DNA from: Desulfobacteraceae bacterium
GTDB taxonomy: Bacteria; Desulfobacterota; Desulfobacteria; Desulfobacterales; Desulfosarcinaceae
Direction of reading: 5' to 3'
DNA: 35,156 bases
NCBI GenBank assembly: GCA_027025615.1
Contig: JALVQM010000300.1
Coordinates: 1 to 35,156 of the forward strand
A program made the position numbers and the translations under genes. Positions within the stretch are counted from its first letter, which is position 1, and each line of letters starts with the position of its first letter. Shown piece by piece: positions 19,108 through 27,692 of this stretch. Below the pieces are notes generated by a model, which ran no database searches, was not told the origin of the DNA, and worked only from the letters and a program-made list of their open reading frames with translations.

Positions 19108-20148
19108 TTATTCACGCAGGCGGGACTTGTTGTGGTCGGCCGGAGGCACCCGGGGTAAGTTTCCCCTGATAAGGACGTTTTTCTCAAGTGAACGTACAAC
19201 ACTGTCTATCCGCTTGACTCCATCACGAATTTCTTGAATACCGTTAAGCGCCCCCCGGGTAATATGCGGTACATCCCGGCTGCCTACCTCAACGTTGTCC
19301 AAAATGACTCTCAACGATCCGACTGCCTCACGCAAATTAACCACGATCTGTCTGATAGCTGCAAGGCTGGACCCCAAATCAGCTCCCGCCTGTTTGAAAG
19401 AAGCCAGGTTCTGGTTTACCAACTTCATGGTTTCAGGGGTTTGGGAAGTCGCCCTGCCCAAATCAGCCAAAATACTATCCAAACTGGCCAAGCTCTTCCT
19501 GATGGCATCCAGAAGCTCACGGGAATTGATCAAGGCCCCCAATGTGCCCCGCCCAGACTCCAGGTCATCGGTAATGGCAGCCACGTTGGCACTTATCCTG
19601 CGGACATTTTCCAGTGTTCCCAGCAACGGCCCGTCAGGGGCGCGAAGCTCTTCGATCAACCTGGCTAAATTCTGAATGGCAATCACTGCCATTTTGGCTG
19701 TTTTTTCAACCTGGAACTCAGTCAACAAATCATCCAGGGAGCGCTTTTCCCGGGAAGGTATTTCGCCTTTCTCCGGCAAAAGCGGGGCCTTGGATGACCC
19801 GGGAATTATGGAAACATACTCAGAGCCGATAAAAGTTGGACTCTCCACGACACAAACACTGTCTGTCCTTATTCTTGAAGAATATTTTTCCAGGATAGCC
19901 AGGGTAACCCGCACCTTGTCTTTTTCAAGGCTGATATCTTTTACTTTTCCAATGTCAGTCTTGTACAGCTTAACAGCCGCATTTTTCTGCAGGTTATAAT
20001 TCTGATCAAATGTTGTGTAATAGACCACGTAAGTCTGGAACCATCCCTCACCTCTGCCGATTACAACCAGGGCTGCGATCGTAAGTCCAAGCACAACGAC
20101 CATAAATAAACCAACCATTTTTTCCCTGGTTGTATAGTCCGTATCCAT
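19108..20148 (-). CDS. MlaD/Mce-family lipid transport substrate-binding protein
   Basis: N-terminal TM helix, then an MCE domain (AAVKLYKTDIGKVKDISLEKDKVRVTLAI, SPTFIGSEYVSIIPGS) and a long helical C-terminal region. Confidence 0.9.
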   Translation of the reverse strand: MDTDYTTREKMVGLFMVVVLGLTIAALVVIGRGEGWFQTYVVYYTTFDQNYNLQKNAAVKLYKTDIGKVKDISLEKDKVRVTLAILEKYSSRIRTDSVCVVESPTFIGSEYVSIIPGSSKAPLLPEKGEIPSREKRSLDDLLTEFQVEKTAKMAVIAIQNLARLIEELRAPDGPLLGTLENVRRISANVAAITDDLESGRGTLGALINSRELLDAIRKSLASLDSILADLGRATSQTPETMKLVNQNLASFKQAGADLGSSLAAIRQIVVNLREAVGSLRVILDNVEVGSRDVPHITRGALNGIQEIRDGVKRIDSVVRSLEKNVLIRGNLPRVPPADHNKSRLRE

Positions 20149-20198
20149 ATTTTCAGCCTTATCGACTTGTAAATTAATATATTAAGGTATTACAGACC

Positions 20199-20876
20199 TC
20201 AGGCATATCGCAAACATCCTTCCGCTAAAACCAGGTGACGATTGGCTGCCTTGCGAAAAAATGCATCCCCGCCGGAAGTAAAGACCAGCGGAACCGACTT
20301 TAAAATAAATTCTTCCAGAACCCGGCGAACGACCTGAAAACGCCTGTCAGTAACCAGATCGCCGGGTCTGTCTATCAAAATTATTTCAGGATTTTTGGAC
20401 AACTCCCGCACAATGACCGCCAATTGAATATCAACCTGGTCCAGTTCCGAAGGCCTAAGTTCAATTTTCCGCTCAAGGTCAAGCAGTTGACATAGCACTT
20501 TTTCTTCCGCCCCAAGTCCAATAGAAAAAGAGTTTCCGAAATACCATTTCATTAAAAGCAGATTTTCCCTTATGCTCAGGTTGCTGATCAGGGACGCATC
20601 TTGAGCGATATAACTGATACGCCTTTTGCACTCAAGCAAATCTCGATAATCATCTGTACGGTGCTCGTGGCCCAGGAAAAAATACCTGCCGGCGTCCGGC
20701 TTTTCCAAAGTAGCCAGAGCCCGCAGCAAAAGCAAACCGTCAGCCGGATCACTTGATTCCAGGTATACAACTTCTCCCGGGCCAATGGTCAATGAACACT
20801 TTTTGAGGCCATGGCCCGCTTTTTCAGAGGCGATTACATAATCTTCTATGGCCACTTTCGAAGCATTACGATTCAT
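20199..20876 (-). CDS. MlaF-like ABC ATP-binding protein homologue with degenerate catalytic motifs
   Basis: ABC-ATPase framework (ISYIAQDASLISNLSIRENLLL, NPEIILIDRPGDLV) in an operon with MlaE- and MlaD-like genes. Walker A, signature, Walker B Glu and H-loop are not conserved. Confidence 0.82.
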   Translation of the reverse strand: MNRNASKVAIEDYVIASEKAGHGLKKCSLTIGPGEVVYLESSDPADGLLLLRALATLEKPDAGRYFFLGHEHRTDDYRDLLECKRRISYIAQDASLISNLSIRENLLLMKWYFGNSFSIGLGAEEKVLCQLLDLERKIELRPSELDQVDIQLAVIVRELSKNPEIILIDRPGDLVTDRRFQVVRRVLEEFILKSVPLVFTSGGDAFFRKAANRHLVLAEGCLRYA

Positions 20877-21649
20877 AAATAAAACACCAGCGAAACAAAT
20901 ATATTAATTATCATACAATACAAAAATGACTCCACGGCGGCCTTTGAGGTGGCCATGGGGACATCATTTATTCTTTTGCCAACCTCAAATCCTCGTTGCA
21001 GGCATGTTACCGCGATCACAATTCCAAACAAAACCGCTTTAATAAAACCGACCAACAGATCCGCAGGAGCCATGGACTTTGTGATTTGATCAAGAAAATT
21101 GTCGAGTGGAATCCGGGTCAACATCCAGACCGCAACATATCCTCCTGAAATTGCAACCATGTCAAAAACGACAAAGAGACAGACCATGGCTGTGGTCAGC
21201 CCCACAAGACGAGGTACGCAAATGACCCGCATTGGATCAATTCCGTTTAATTCTATGGCCTCCAACTCACCCAGCACCCGCATGTATCCTGTTTCAATTG
21301 TGACTGCAGTGGCAGTCCTTAGAATGACAATAAGTGCGGTAATAATGGGGCCCAACTCACGAAATATCAACAAAACAGCTGTCCGTGAAAAATTGTACTG
21401 ACCTGAAACCTTGGCAACTTGAAGCAAAATCATTGAGCCTGTAAGCAAGGCAACCGGTAAAATTACCGCCATTGCCTGAACGGCGGTAAAGAAAATCTGA
21501 TCGATAGTAATCCGGCGGACCATGAGCCTGCCTGAACTTGACCGCTGCCTCATGGTAACAAAAATTCGCCATGCCAGGGCGCAAAGTTTCAGCAGGTGAT
21601 CTGTTGCGTGGAGGGTTTTATGGCCAATTGTACCTAAAAATGTTTGCAT
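20873..21649 (-). CDS. MlaE-family ABC transporter permease
   Basis: AVQAMAVILPVALLTGSMILLQ, ELGPIITALIVILRTATAVTIETGYMRVLGELEAIELNGIDPMRVICVPRLVGL. Overlaps the next gene by 4 nt. Confidence 0.93.
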   Translation of the reverse strand: MQTFLGTIGHKTLHATDHLLKLCALAWRIFVTMRQRSSSGRLMVRRITIDQIFFTAVQAMAVILPVALLTGSMILLQVAKVSGQYNFSRTAVLLIFRELGPIITALIVILRTATAVTIETGYMRVLGELEAIELNGIDPMRVICVPRLVGLTTAMVCLFVVFDMVAISGGYVAVWMLTRIPLDNFLDQITKSMAPADLLVGFIKAVLFGIVIAVTCLQRGFEVGKRINDVPMATSKAAVESFLYCMIINIFVSLVFYL

Positions 21650-21849
21650 TGGATCGTACGGTTGCAGGCTGTTTTCCCCTATGCAATATTTCTTGGCCGG
21701 TGATCAACAAAAGATAGACTGTTTATCGGCTGTTTATCCTTGATTCACCCGCCAAAAATCCAAGCATAGATGATTATTGACTTGTAATGTGCTCTTACAG
21801 TATAGGGTAACAAAGGTCAATGAATTCACTAATGTTTTGAATTTTCAAT

Positions 21850-22728
21850 ATGAAATTTTTTTTAAGTTTGATTGCCTCATTTTGCGTTGTTATGGTCGGC
21901 TTGACAACGGCATCTACTGATTGTCAATTCAACGGCCGCTATCTTGAACAACTGGACAACGGAACAATCGACTGGACCGACTTTAAAATAACCGCCTGGA
22001 ACTCGGATAACTGCACGAATCTAGATAGCCCCCAAGTCAATTCCCAGCTTGCCTCTACGGGCAGCTTCCAGCCACAAGCTGTTACTGAACTGATGAACAT
22101 TGTACTTTCACTGCCGGTCGACTCCAATAGCCGTGTCAGTGACAGAATCTCCGGCAACCGTTTAATAAGGAGCCAGCTTGAAGAAATAATCACTTCAAAG
22201 CCAACAACCGTGCTGGCAAATGATCAAACTATCGCTTTGCAATTCAATCTGAAGGGCGCTTTTTTGCAACTGCTCCTTCCGGAGGAAATCAAGCAGCTTT
22301 CTGAAATTCAAACAGTAACAACAAAGACCAAAGGCAAAACCAGCCAACAGCAACCAAATAAATATTCCGGTCTGGTAATAGATGCCAGGGCTATAAAAGC
22401 CTCACCGGCTCTGGTTCCCGAAATCAGGGATGAAAACGGTCGACAGATTTATGGAACGGCATTTATCAGCCGTGAGTTTGCCGTCCAGTATGGGGCCGGC
22501 CTTTATGCTTGCTGCATGAATGAAAAGGTAAAGCAGAAGGTGGGCAAAAACCCTCTGTCAATCAGAGCTTTGAAAGCCATTGGCCCAAACCAGTCCACCC
22601 TGGTGGTAAGCAATGGAGACGCTGCCAAGCTGCGCAGTGTTTCCTCCCATCTCAGTTTTTTAAAACAAGCCAGAGTGGCAATCCTGCTCAGTGAAGAAAA
22701 TCCTCCACTGGACAAAGGAAAACCATGA
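21850..22728 (+). CDS. LPP20-like exported protein
   Basis: Signal peptide. The C-terminal part (YSGLVIDARAIKASPALVPEIRDENGRQIYGTAFISREFAVQYG...VVSNGDAAKLR) matches my recollection of Desulfobacterota LPP20-type proteins. Confidence 0.7.
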   Translation: MKFFLSLIASFCVVMVGLTTASTDCQFNGRYLEQLDNGTIDWTDFKITAWNSDNCTNLDSPQVNSQLASTGSFQPQAVTELMNIVLSLPVDSNSRVSDRISGNRLIRSQLEEIITSKPTTVLANDQTIALQFNLKGAFLQLLLPEEIKQLSEIQTVTTKTKGKTSQQQPNKYSGLVIDARAIKASPALVPEIRDENGRQIYGTAFISREFAVQYGAGLYACCMNEKVKQKVGKNPLSIRALKAIGPNQSTLVVSNGDAAKLRSVSSHLSFLKQARVAILLSEENPPLDKGKP

Positions 22729-23156
22729 AAATGATATTTTCAAAACCGGCAGGGCATTGTCTTTTCAGGAAAATTACTCCCATTTTTCTAGCTTTGATGA
22801 CAATTTGGCTCACAGGATGCGGTCCGGAGGCAATTGTACTGCGTTCCGGGCTGGATACTCCTGCCCAGCATGTGGCCAATGGAAATCGCTTTTTGAAAAA
22901 CGGGAAAACAGATGCTGCTATACGTGAATTTAACCGCGCCCTCGAACTGGCTCCGAATTATTCACCGGCCTATGTAGGCCTTGCCATTGTCAAGGGCCAA
23001 AATGGCGATATCGAAGGCGGCCTGTCTCTTATGGACAAGGCTGACAAGCTTGCCAAAACAAAAGCTGAAATTCAAACCGTTGACACCGGGTTCTGTACCC
23101 TTTACCGCCTCAAACGCCAACGACTGAGAAACACCCCGTCGGCAGCGGCACCCTGA
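22725..23156 (+). CDS. TPR-containing lipoprotein
   Basis: Lipobox-like LTGC, followed by a TPR motif (AQHVANGNRFLKNGKTDAAIREFNRALELAPNYSPAYVGLAIVKGQNGD). Overlaps the upstream gene stop. Confidence 0.82.
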   Translation: MKMIFSKPAGHCLFRKITPIFLALMTIWLTGCGPEAIVLRSGLDTPAQHVANGNRFLKNGKTDAAIREFNRALELAPNYSPAYVGLAIVKGQNGDIEGGLSLMDKADKLAKTKAEIQTVDTGFCTLYRLKRQRLRNTPSAAAP

Positions 23157-23227
23157 AACCTTTTCAGGCAGGCATTCGTTCCGCCCCCCGCCCGGGCAAA
23201 AACCGGTATTGGTCCACCACTGTTATC

Positions 23228-23374
23228 TAACAGGCTGTCGAAAAACGTCATGAGCGCAGGTCAGACAAGGCAAAATCCGACGAAAAAGCGCAGTTTATTG
23301 GTAATAAATGAGCATTTTGAGGAGGATTTTAACGCCCTATGGCCAAGCGTAATAGTTTTTCAAGAGCCTGCTAA
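23228..23374. repeat. MITE-like palindromic intergenic repeat element
   Basis: Imperfect terminal inverted repeats AACAGGCTGTCGAAAAACGT / AGTTTTTCAAGAGCCTGCTAA. Nested symmetric arms AAAATCC/GGATTTT and TTTATT-GGT-AATAAA are centred at about 23301. Confidence 0.8.
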
Positions 23375-24825
23375 TATCGATAATGACCCGGTTTAAAAGG
23401 CCCCTCAACCGGTACCCCCAGGTACTGCGCCTGTTTGGGAGTTAAACGTTCCAATTTTACGCCCAATTTTGTAAGATGCAACCTGGCAACTTCTTCGTCC
23501 AGCTTTTTAGGCAGGGTGTAAACCTTTTTAGCGTATTCTTTTGTAGCAAGCTCAATTTGTGCCAAGCACTGGTTGGTAAAACTGTTGCTCATTACAAAAC
23601 TGGGGTGGCCCGTAGCACAACCCAGATTGACCAGTCTGCCTTCAGCCAGGACAATTACACTTCGTCCTGATTTCAATGTCCACTTGTCCACCTGGGGTTT
23701 TATGTTTTCCCGCCTGCATTCAGGTGTGGTTTCCAGGTAGCGCATTTCTATTTCACTGTCAAAATGACCTATGTTGCAAATTATAGCCTCGTCTTTCATC
23801 TGCTCCATGTGACTGCCGGTTATGACGTCACAACAGCCAGTGGCCGTAACGAAAATATCGCCGACAGGAGCAGCTTCATCCATGGTAACCACTTGAAAGC
23901 CTTCCATCGCCGCCTGAAGGGCACAAATAGGATCAATCTCAGTGATCAATACCCGGGCTCCATATCCCCGCATTGACTGGGCGCAACCTTTGCCCACATC
24001 ACCGTAGCCGCAAACCACGACCACTTTGCCGGCCACCATCACGTCTGTGGCCCTCTTGATGCCATCGGCCAGAGACTCCCGGCACCCATAAAGATTATCA
24101 AACTTGGACTTGGTCACCGAATCGTTTACATTGAAAGCCGGAAACAAAAGCTGACCACTTTTTTCCAGTTGATACAAGCGATGAACTCCGGTCGTTGTTT
24201 CCTCAGAAACCCCGCGTATTTTTTCAGCTATACTTGTCCAGAACCCCTTGTTGCGCTGGTGGGACAGCCGCAGCCTTGCAATCAGACACCGCATGTCCTC
24301 ACTATCGTATTCAGCATCCAAAAGGGCGGGGTTTTTTTCCACCGCCACACCCTGATGCACATAAAGGGTAGCATCACCACCGTCGTCTACAATAAGATCA
24401 GGGCCGCCGCCATCGGGCCAGATCAAGGCCTGTTCGGTACACCACCAGTATTCTGCAAGGGTTTCGCCCTTCCAGGCAAAAACAGCTGCCGAGCCTTTCT
24501 TGGCTATGGCGGCGGCGGCATGATCCTGGGTGGAAAAAATGTTGCAGGATGCCCAGCGTATATCAGCGCCCAGTTCCCTGAGAGTATCGATGAGCATTGC
24601 GGTTTGAATCGTCATGTGCAGGCTGCCTGTTACCCGCATTCCTTTGAGTGGCTTCCGGGGTCCATATTTTTCCCGCACAGCCATCAAACCGGGCATTTCG
24701 TTCTCGGCCAGTTGCATTTCCTTCAAACCCAGTTCAGCCAGGGAAATATCGGCTACCTTATGGGGCAGCTTTGGATCGTATCCCGGCACCTCTGCTAGAG
24801 GTTTGATATTGTAAACCGCTTTCAT
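23371..24825 (-). CDS. ahcY: Adenosylhomocysteinase
   Basis: [91 protein letters not shown]-terminal [10 protein letters not shown]. Confidence 0.98.
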   Translation of the reverse strand: MKAVYNIKPLAEVPGYDPKLPHKVADISLAELGLKEMQLAENEMPGLMAVREKYGPRKPLKGMRVTGSLHMTIQTAMLIDTLRELGADIRWASCNIFSTQDHAAAAIAKKGSAAVFAWKGETLAEYWWCTEQALIWPDGGGPDLIVDDGGDATLYVHQGVAVEKNPALLDAEYDSEDMRCLIARLRLSHQRNKGFWTSIAEKIRGVSEETTTGVHRLYQLEKSGQLLFPAFNVNDSVTKSKFDNLYGCRESLADGIKRATDVMVAGKVVVVCGYGDVGKGCAQSMRGYGARVLITEIDPICALQAAMEGFQVVTMDEAAPVGDIFVTATGCCDVITGSHMEQMKDEAIICNIGHFDSEIEMRYLETTPECRRENIKPQVDKWTLKSGRSVIVLAEGRLVNLGCATGHPSFVMSNSFTNQCLAQIELATKEYAKKVYTLPKKLDEEVARLHLTKLGVKLERLTPKQAQYLGVPVEGPFKPGHYRY

Positions 24826-24840
24826 ATGGTTTGCCTCCTT

Positions 24841-26010
24841 TTAAAGACCGGCTTTTTCACGAATCACATCTGCCATATTCGTGTTTTCCCAAGTAAATTC
24901 GGCCTCGCTCCGACCGAAGTGTCCATAAGCCGATGTCTGCCTGTAAATCGGACGCAGCAGATCAAGGTATTCAATAATAGCAGCCGGACGCAGATCCCAA
25001 ACTTCGCGCACTATCTCTTCCACCCTGGCTTTGGGCACATTTCCGGTCCACATCAAATCGACCATCACTGAAACAGGTTCGGCTACCCCTATGGCATAAG
25101 CAAGTTGTACTTCACACTTTTTTGCACAACCGGCGGCTACTATATTTTTGGCGATGTGTCGGGCCATGTACGAAGCGCTGCGGTCTACCTTGGAAGGATC
25201 CTTGCCCGAAAAACAACCCCCTCCATGGCTTCCCTGGCCCCCATAAGTGTCTACGATGATCTTGCGACCGGTCACGCCACAGTCCCCCATGGGACCTCCA
25301 ACGACAAAACGCCCGGTGGGATTGATAAAATATCGCGTATCACCGTCAATCATCTCGGATGGAATGACTTTCTTAATAACTTCCTCTATAACCGCCTCAC
25401 GCAGTTCTTCATATGTCACATCCGGTTTGTGTTGGCTTGAAACGACGATTGTATCAACTCGTTTGGGCACCCCGGCTTCATATTCTATGGTAACCTGGCT
25501 TTTGCCGTCAGGCCTTAAAAAATCCAGCGCACCATTTTTTCTTACTTTAGCCAACCGGCGGGTAAGCTTGTGAGCATACATTATCGGCATGGGCATCAGC
25601 TCAGGTGTTTCATTGGTGGCAAATCCGAACATAAGCCCCTGATCTCCGGCACCCTGGTCCTTGAACAGCCCCTGACCTTGGTTTACACCCTGGGCTATAT
25701 CCGGAGACTGGTGATCAATACTGGTTATCACCGAGCAAGTACGCCAGTCGAAACCCATCTGGGATGAGGAATAACCAATTTCGCGTATTGTACTGCGGAC
25801 TATTTCGGGCATATCTACGTAACACTCGGTTGTAATTTCACCGGCAATAAAAGCCAGACCTGTAGTTACCAAGGTTTCACAAGCGACACGGCAATTGGCA
25901 TCCTTGGCGATGATTGCGTCCAGGATTGAATCTGATATGGCATCGGCAACCTTGTCAGGATGTCCCTCGGTTACAGATTCAGAAGTAAATAAAAATTTTT
26001 CGTCAGCCAT
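24841..26010 (-). CDS. metK: S-adenosylmethionine synthetase
   Basis: [68 protein letters not shown]. Confidence 0.98.
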   Translation of the reverse strand: MADEKFLFTSESVTEGHPDKVADAISDSILDAIIAKDANCRVACETLVTTGLAFIAGEITTECYVDMPEIVRSTIREIGYSSSQMGFDWRTCSVITSIDHQSPDIAQGVNQGQGLFKDQGAGDQGLMFGFATNETPELMPMPIMYAHKLTRRLAKVRKNGALDFLRPDGKSQVTIEYEAGVPKRVDTIVVSSQHKPDVTYEELREAVIEEVIKKVIPSEMIDGDTRYFINPTGRFVVGGPMGDCGVTGRKIIVDTYGGQGSHGGGCFSGKDPSKVDRSASYMARHIAKNIVAAGCAKKCEVQLAYAIGVAEPVSVMVDLMWTGNVPKARVEEIVREVWDLRPAAIIEYLDLLRPIYRQTSAYGHFGRSEAEFTWENTNMADVIREKAGL

Positions 26011-26040
26011 GGTGTGCATCTCCTATAATTGATTTTCGAA

Positions 26041-26102
26041 CTTGGGATCTCCAAGAATCCGGTTGTTTCCATTCATGACAGCAGCTTCACAGGAAAGCCG
26101 CT
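26041..26102 (-). promoter_or_regulatory. Candidate structured 5' leader of metK (unclassified)
   Basis: Two stem-loops on the minus strand: AGCGGCTT-TCCTGTG-AAGCTGCT (26080-26102) and CTTGG-AGATC-CCAAG (26041-26055), close upstream of the metK start. Confidence 0.3.
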
Positions 26103-26335
26103 TTCACCTTTAAAAATCCATACCACCGACGGTTGCCAAATACAACTTTTCATCTCCTTTGTTTTATTTTGACAAGATACTGGTCCGGATTCAAAAGATG
26201 ACTTGCGATCATTTGCTCTCGGCTCTACCAACTGCTTGACATCGTTCAAGCTAGTCTGTTATGTGTCCTCCTTGCGTCAGTATTGCTTTTTGTAACCCCG
26301 ATTGACCTGCCAGACTTTATCTTATGCAGGATTAA

Positions 26336-26596
26336 ATGGTTTTTGAATACGAAAAAAACCGCTCGTGGGTTGAAAATTTAACCTTGGTTATGCAGCTGGG
26401 CCTGACAATGGCGGGAAGCATAGCCTTTTGTTTCCTGATTGGTCGCTTCCTGGACAGATGGCTCGGAACCAAGGGAATTTTTATCGCCATATTCACGCTT
26501 CTGGGAGTTGTTGGAGGAGCCGTCACGGCATACCGCCAAATAAAAGAGAGTATGCCAGGGGTAAAAGACAATACTGAAAATAATAGCAAGCCGTAG
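26336..26596 (+). CDS. atpZ: AtpZ/AtpI-type F0F1 ATPase accessory subunit
   Basis: LTLVMQLGLTMAGSIAFCFLIGRFLDRWLGTKGIFIAIFTLLGVVGGAVTAYRQIK; two-TM AtpZ-like protein at the head of the atp cluster. Confidence 0.85.
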   Translation: MVFEYEKNRSWVENLTLVMQLGLTMAGSIAFCFLIGRFLDRWLGTKGIFIAIFTLLGVVGGAVTAYRQIKESMPGVKDNTENNSKP

Positions 26597-26613
26597 AACA
26601 GGAATTCTGTCCG

Positions 26614-27012
26614 GTGAAAAACACCTTGCATGATACTTGTGTTACCACTATGGTTCTGGCCATTGTTTCTGCTCTGATTCTCAACTGGCTGGTTTCACCG
26701 GCAGCTGCTGCAGGAATTGTCCTCGGCGCCGTCTTCAGTGCACTCAACTTCATTCTTATTCCGCTTGGCTGGCGTTTTTGCCTTGCAGCTGACCGCAAAA
26801 GGGCCAGCGCACTTTCACTGGCCAGTATTGTCGGGCGCTACCTGATTCTCAGTTTGCCTTTGGTTTTTTCCGCCAACAGCTCCAGGGTAAGTTTCCTGAC
26901 TACTGCTGTCGGGATCATGGCTGTTCAAATTTATCTTATCGCCTCGCACGCTGCCGGTAAGCTAAAACTGGCTCTGTTCGGGGAAACCAGGAAAGGCGAA
27001 TCCATTAAATGA
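26614..27012 (+). CDS. atpI: AtpI-like ATP synthase subunit I
   Basis: Four predicted hydrophobic segments and position directly before the a subunit; ATGA overlap with atpB. Confidence 0.75.
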   Translation: MKNTLHDTCVTTMVLAIVSALILNWLVSPAAAAGIVLGAVFSALNFILIPLGWRFCLAADRKRASALSLASIVGRYLILSLPLVFSANSSRVSFLTTAVGIMAVQIYLIASHAAGKLKLALFGETRKGESIK

Positions 27013-27683
27013 ACGACCTGGGCAAAGTTCATCAACTGGTTTTTAAGGCTGGAGATTTCAATTTTGTCTTCAATCTGGAAGCCATAGCAATGACTTTGAT
27101 TGTTATCATTGTTCTTTTGGCTTTTGCCATCCTGGCCACCCGCAAGCGCGATTTTTTGCCACGCCCGTTACAGGTGCTGGGGGAAATCTTTGTTTCCCAG
27201 TTCTACCAGTTGACTGAAGACGCTCTGGACAAGAAAATGGCGGCCAAATACGCACCCATGATCTGCTCTTTGTTCATGTTCATGCTGATTTCCAATTGGT
27301 TGGGAATCATCCCTCACCTTGAAGAACCGACCAAAGATTTAAATACGCCCCTCGGGCTTGGTATAATGGGCTTCTGTATCGCCCATTGGGCAGGTATAAA
27401 GACCAAAGGTTTCAAAAACTACATCAAAGAATATTTTCAACCGATTTTTTTCATGATGCCCCTCAATCTGATTGGAGAGCTGGCCAAAATCGTATCAATT
27501 TCGTTTCGTTTGTTCGGCAACATCATGGGTGGTTCGATCATTATCCTCGTGGTATCGCATCTTTGCTACAGTCTTGTTTTGCCTCCTTTTCTTAATGCGT
27601 TTTTCGGATTGTTCGTGGGAACCATTCAGGCATTTGTTTTTACTATGTTAACAGTGGTTTACATTTCGGTGCAAGTAAAATAG
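27009..27683 (+). CDS. atpB: F0F1 ATP synthase subunit a
   Basis: MFMLISNWLGIIPHLEEPTKDLNTPLGLGI and LIGELAKIVSISFRLFGNIMGGSIIILVV, with the essential stator Arg in SFRLFGN. Confidence 0.96.
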   Translation: MNDLGKVHQLVFKAGDFNFVFNLEAIAMTLIVIIVLLAFAILATRKRDFLPRPLQVLGEIFVSQFYQLTEDALDKKMAAKYAPMICSLFMFMLISNWLGIIPHLEEPTKDLNTPLGLGIMGFCIAHWAGIKTKGFKNYIKEYFQPIFFMMPLNLIGELAKIVSISFRLFGNIMGGSIIILVVSHLCYSLVLPPFLNAFFGLFVGTIQAFVFTMLTVVYISVQVK

Positions 27684-27692
27684 GAGACCACA

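Noticed and set aside
21717-21737. Short direct repeat CTGTTTATC ... CTGTTTATC
   Set aside because: Two short copies only; not distinguishable from chance in AT-rich intergenic sequence.
24169-24798. 209-aa plus-strand ORF opposite ahcY
   Set aside because: Shadow ORF of the highly conserved ahcY gene; no independent support.
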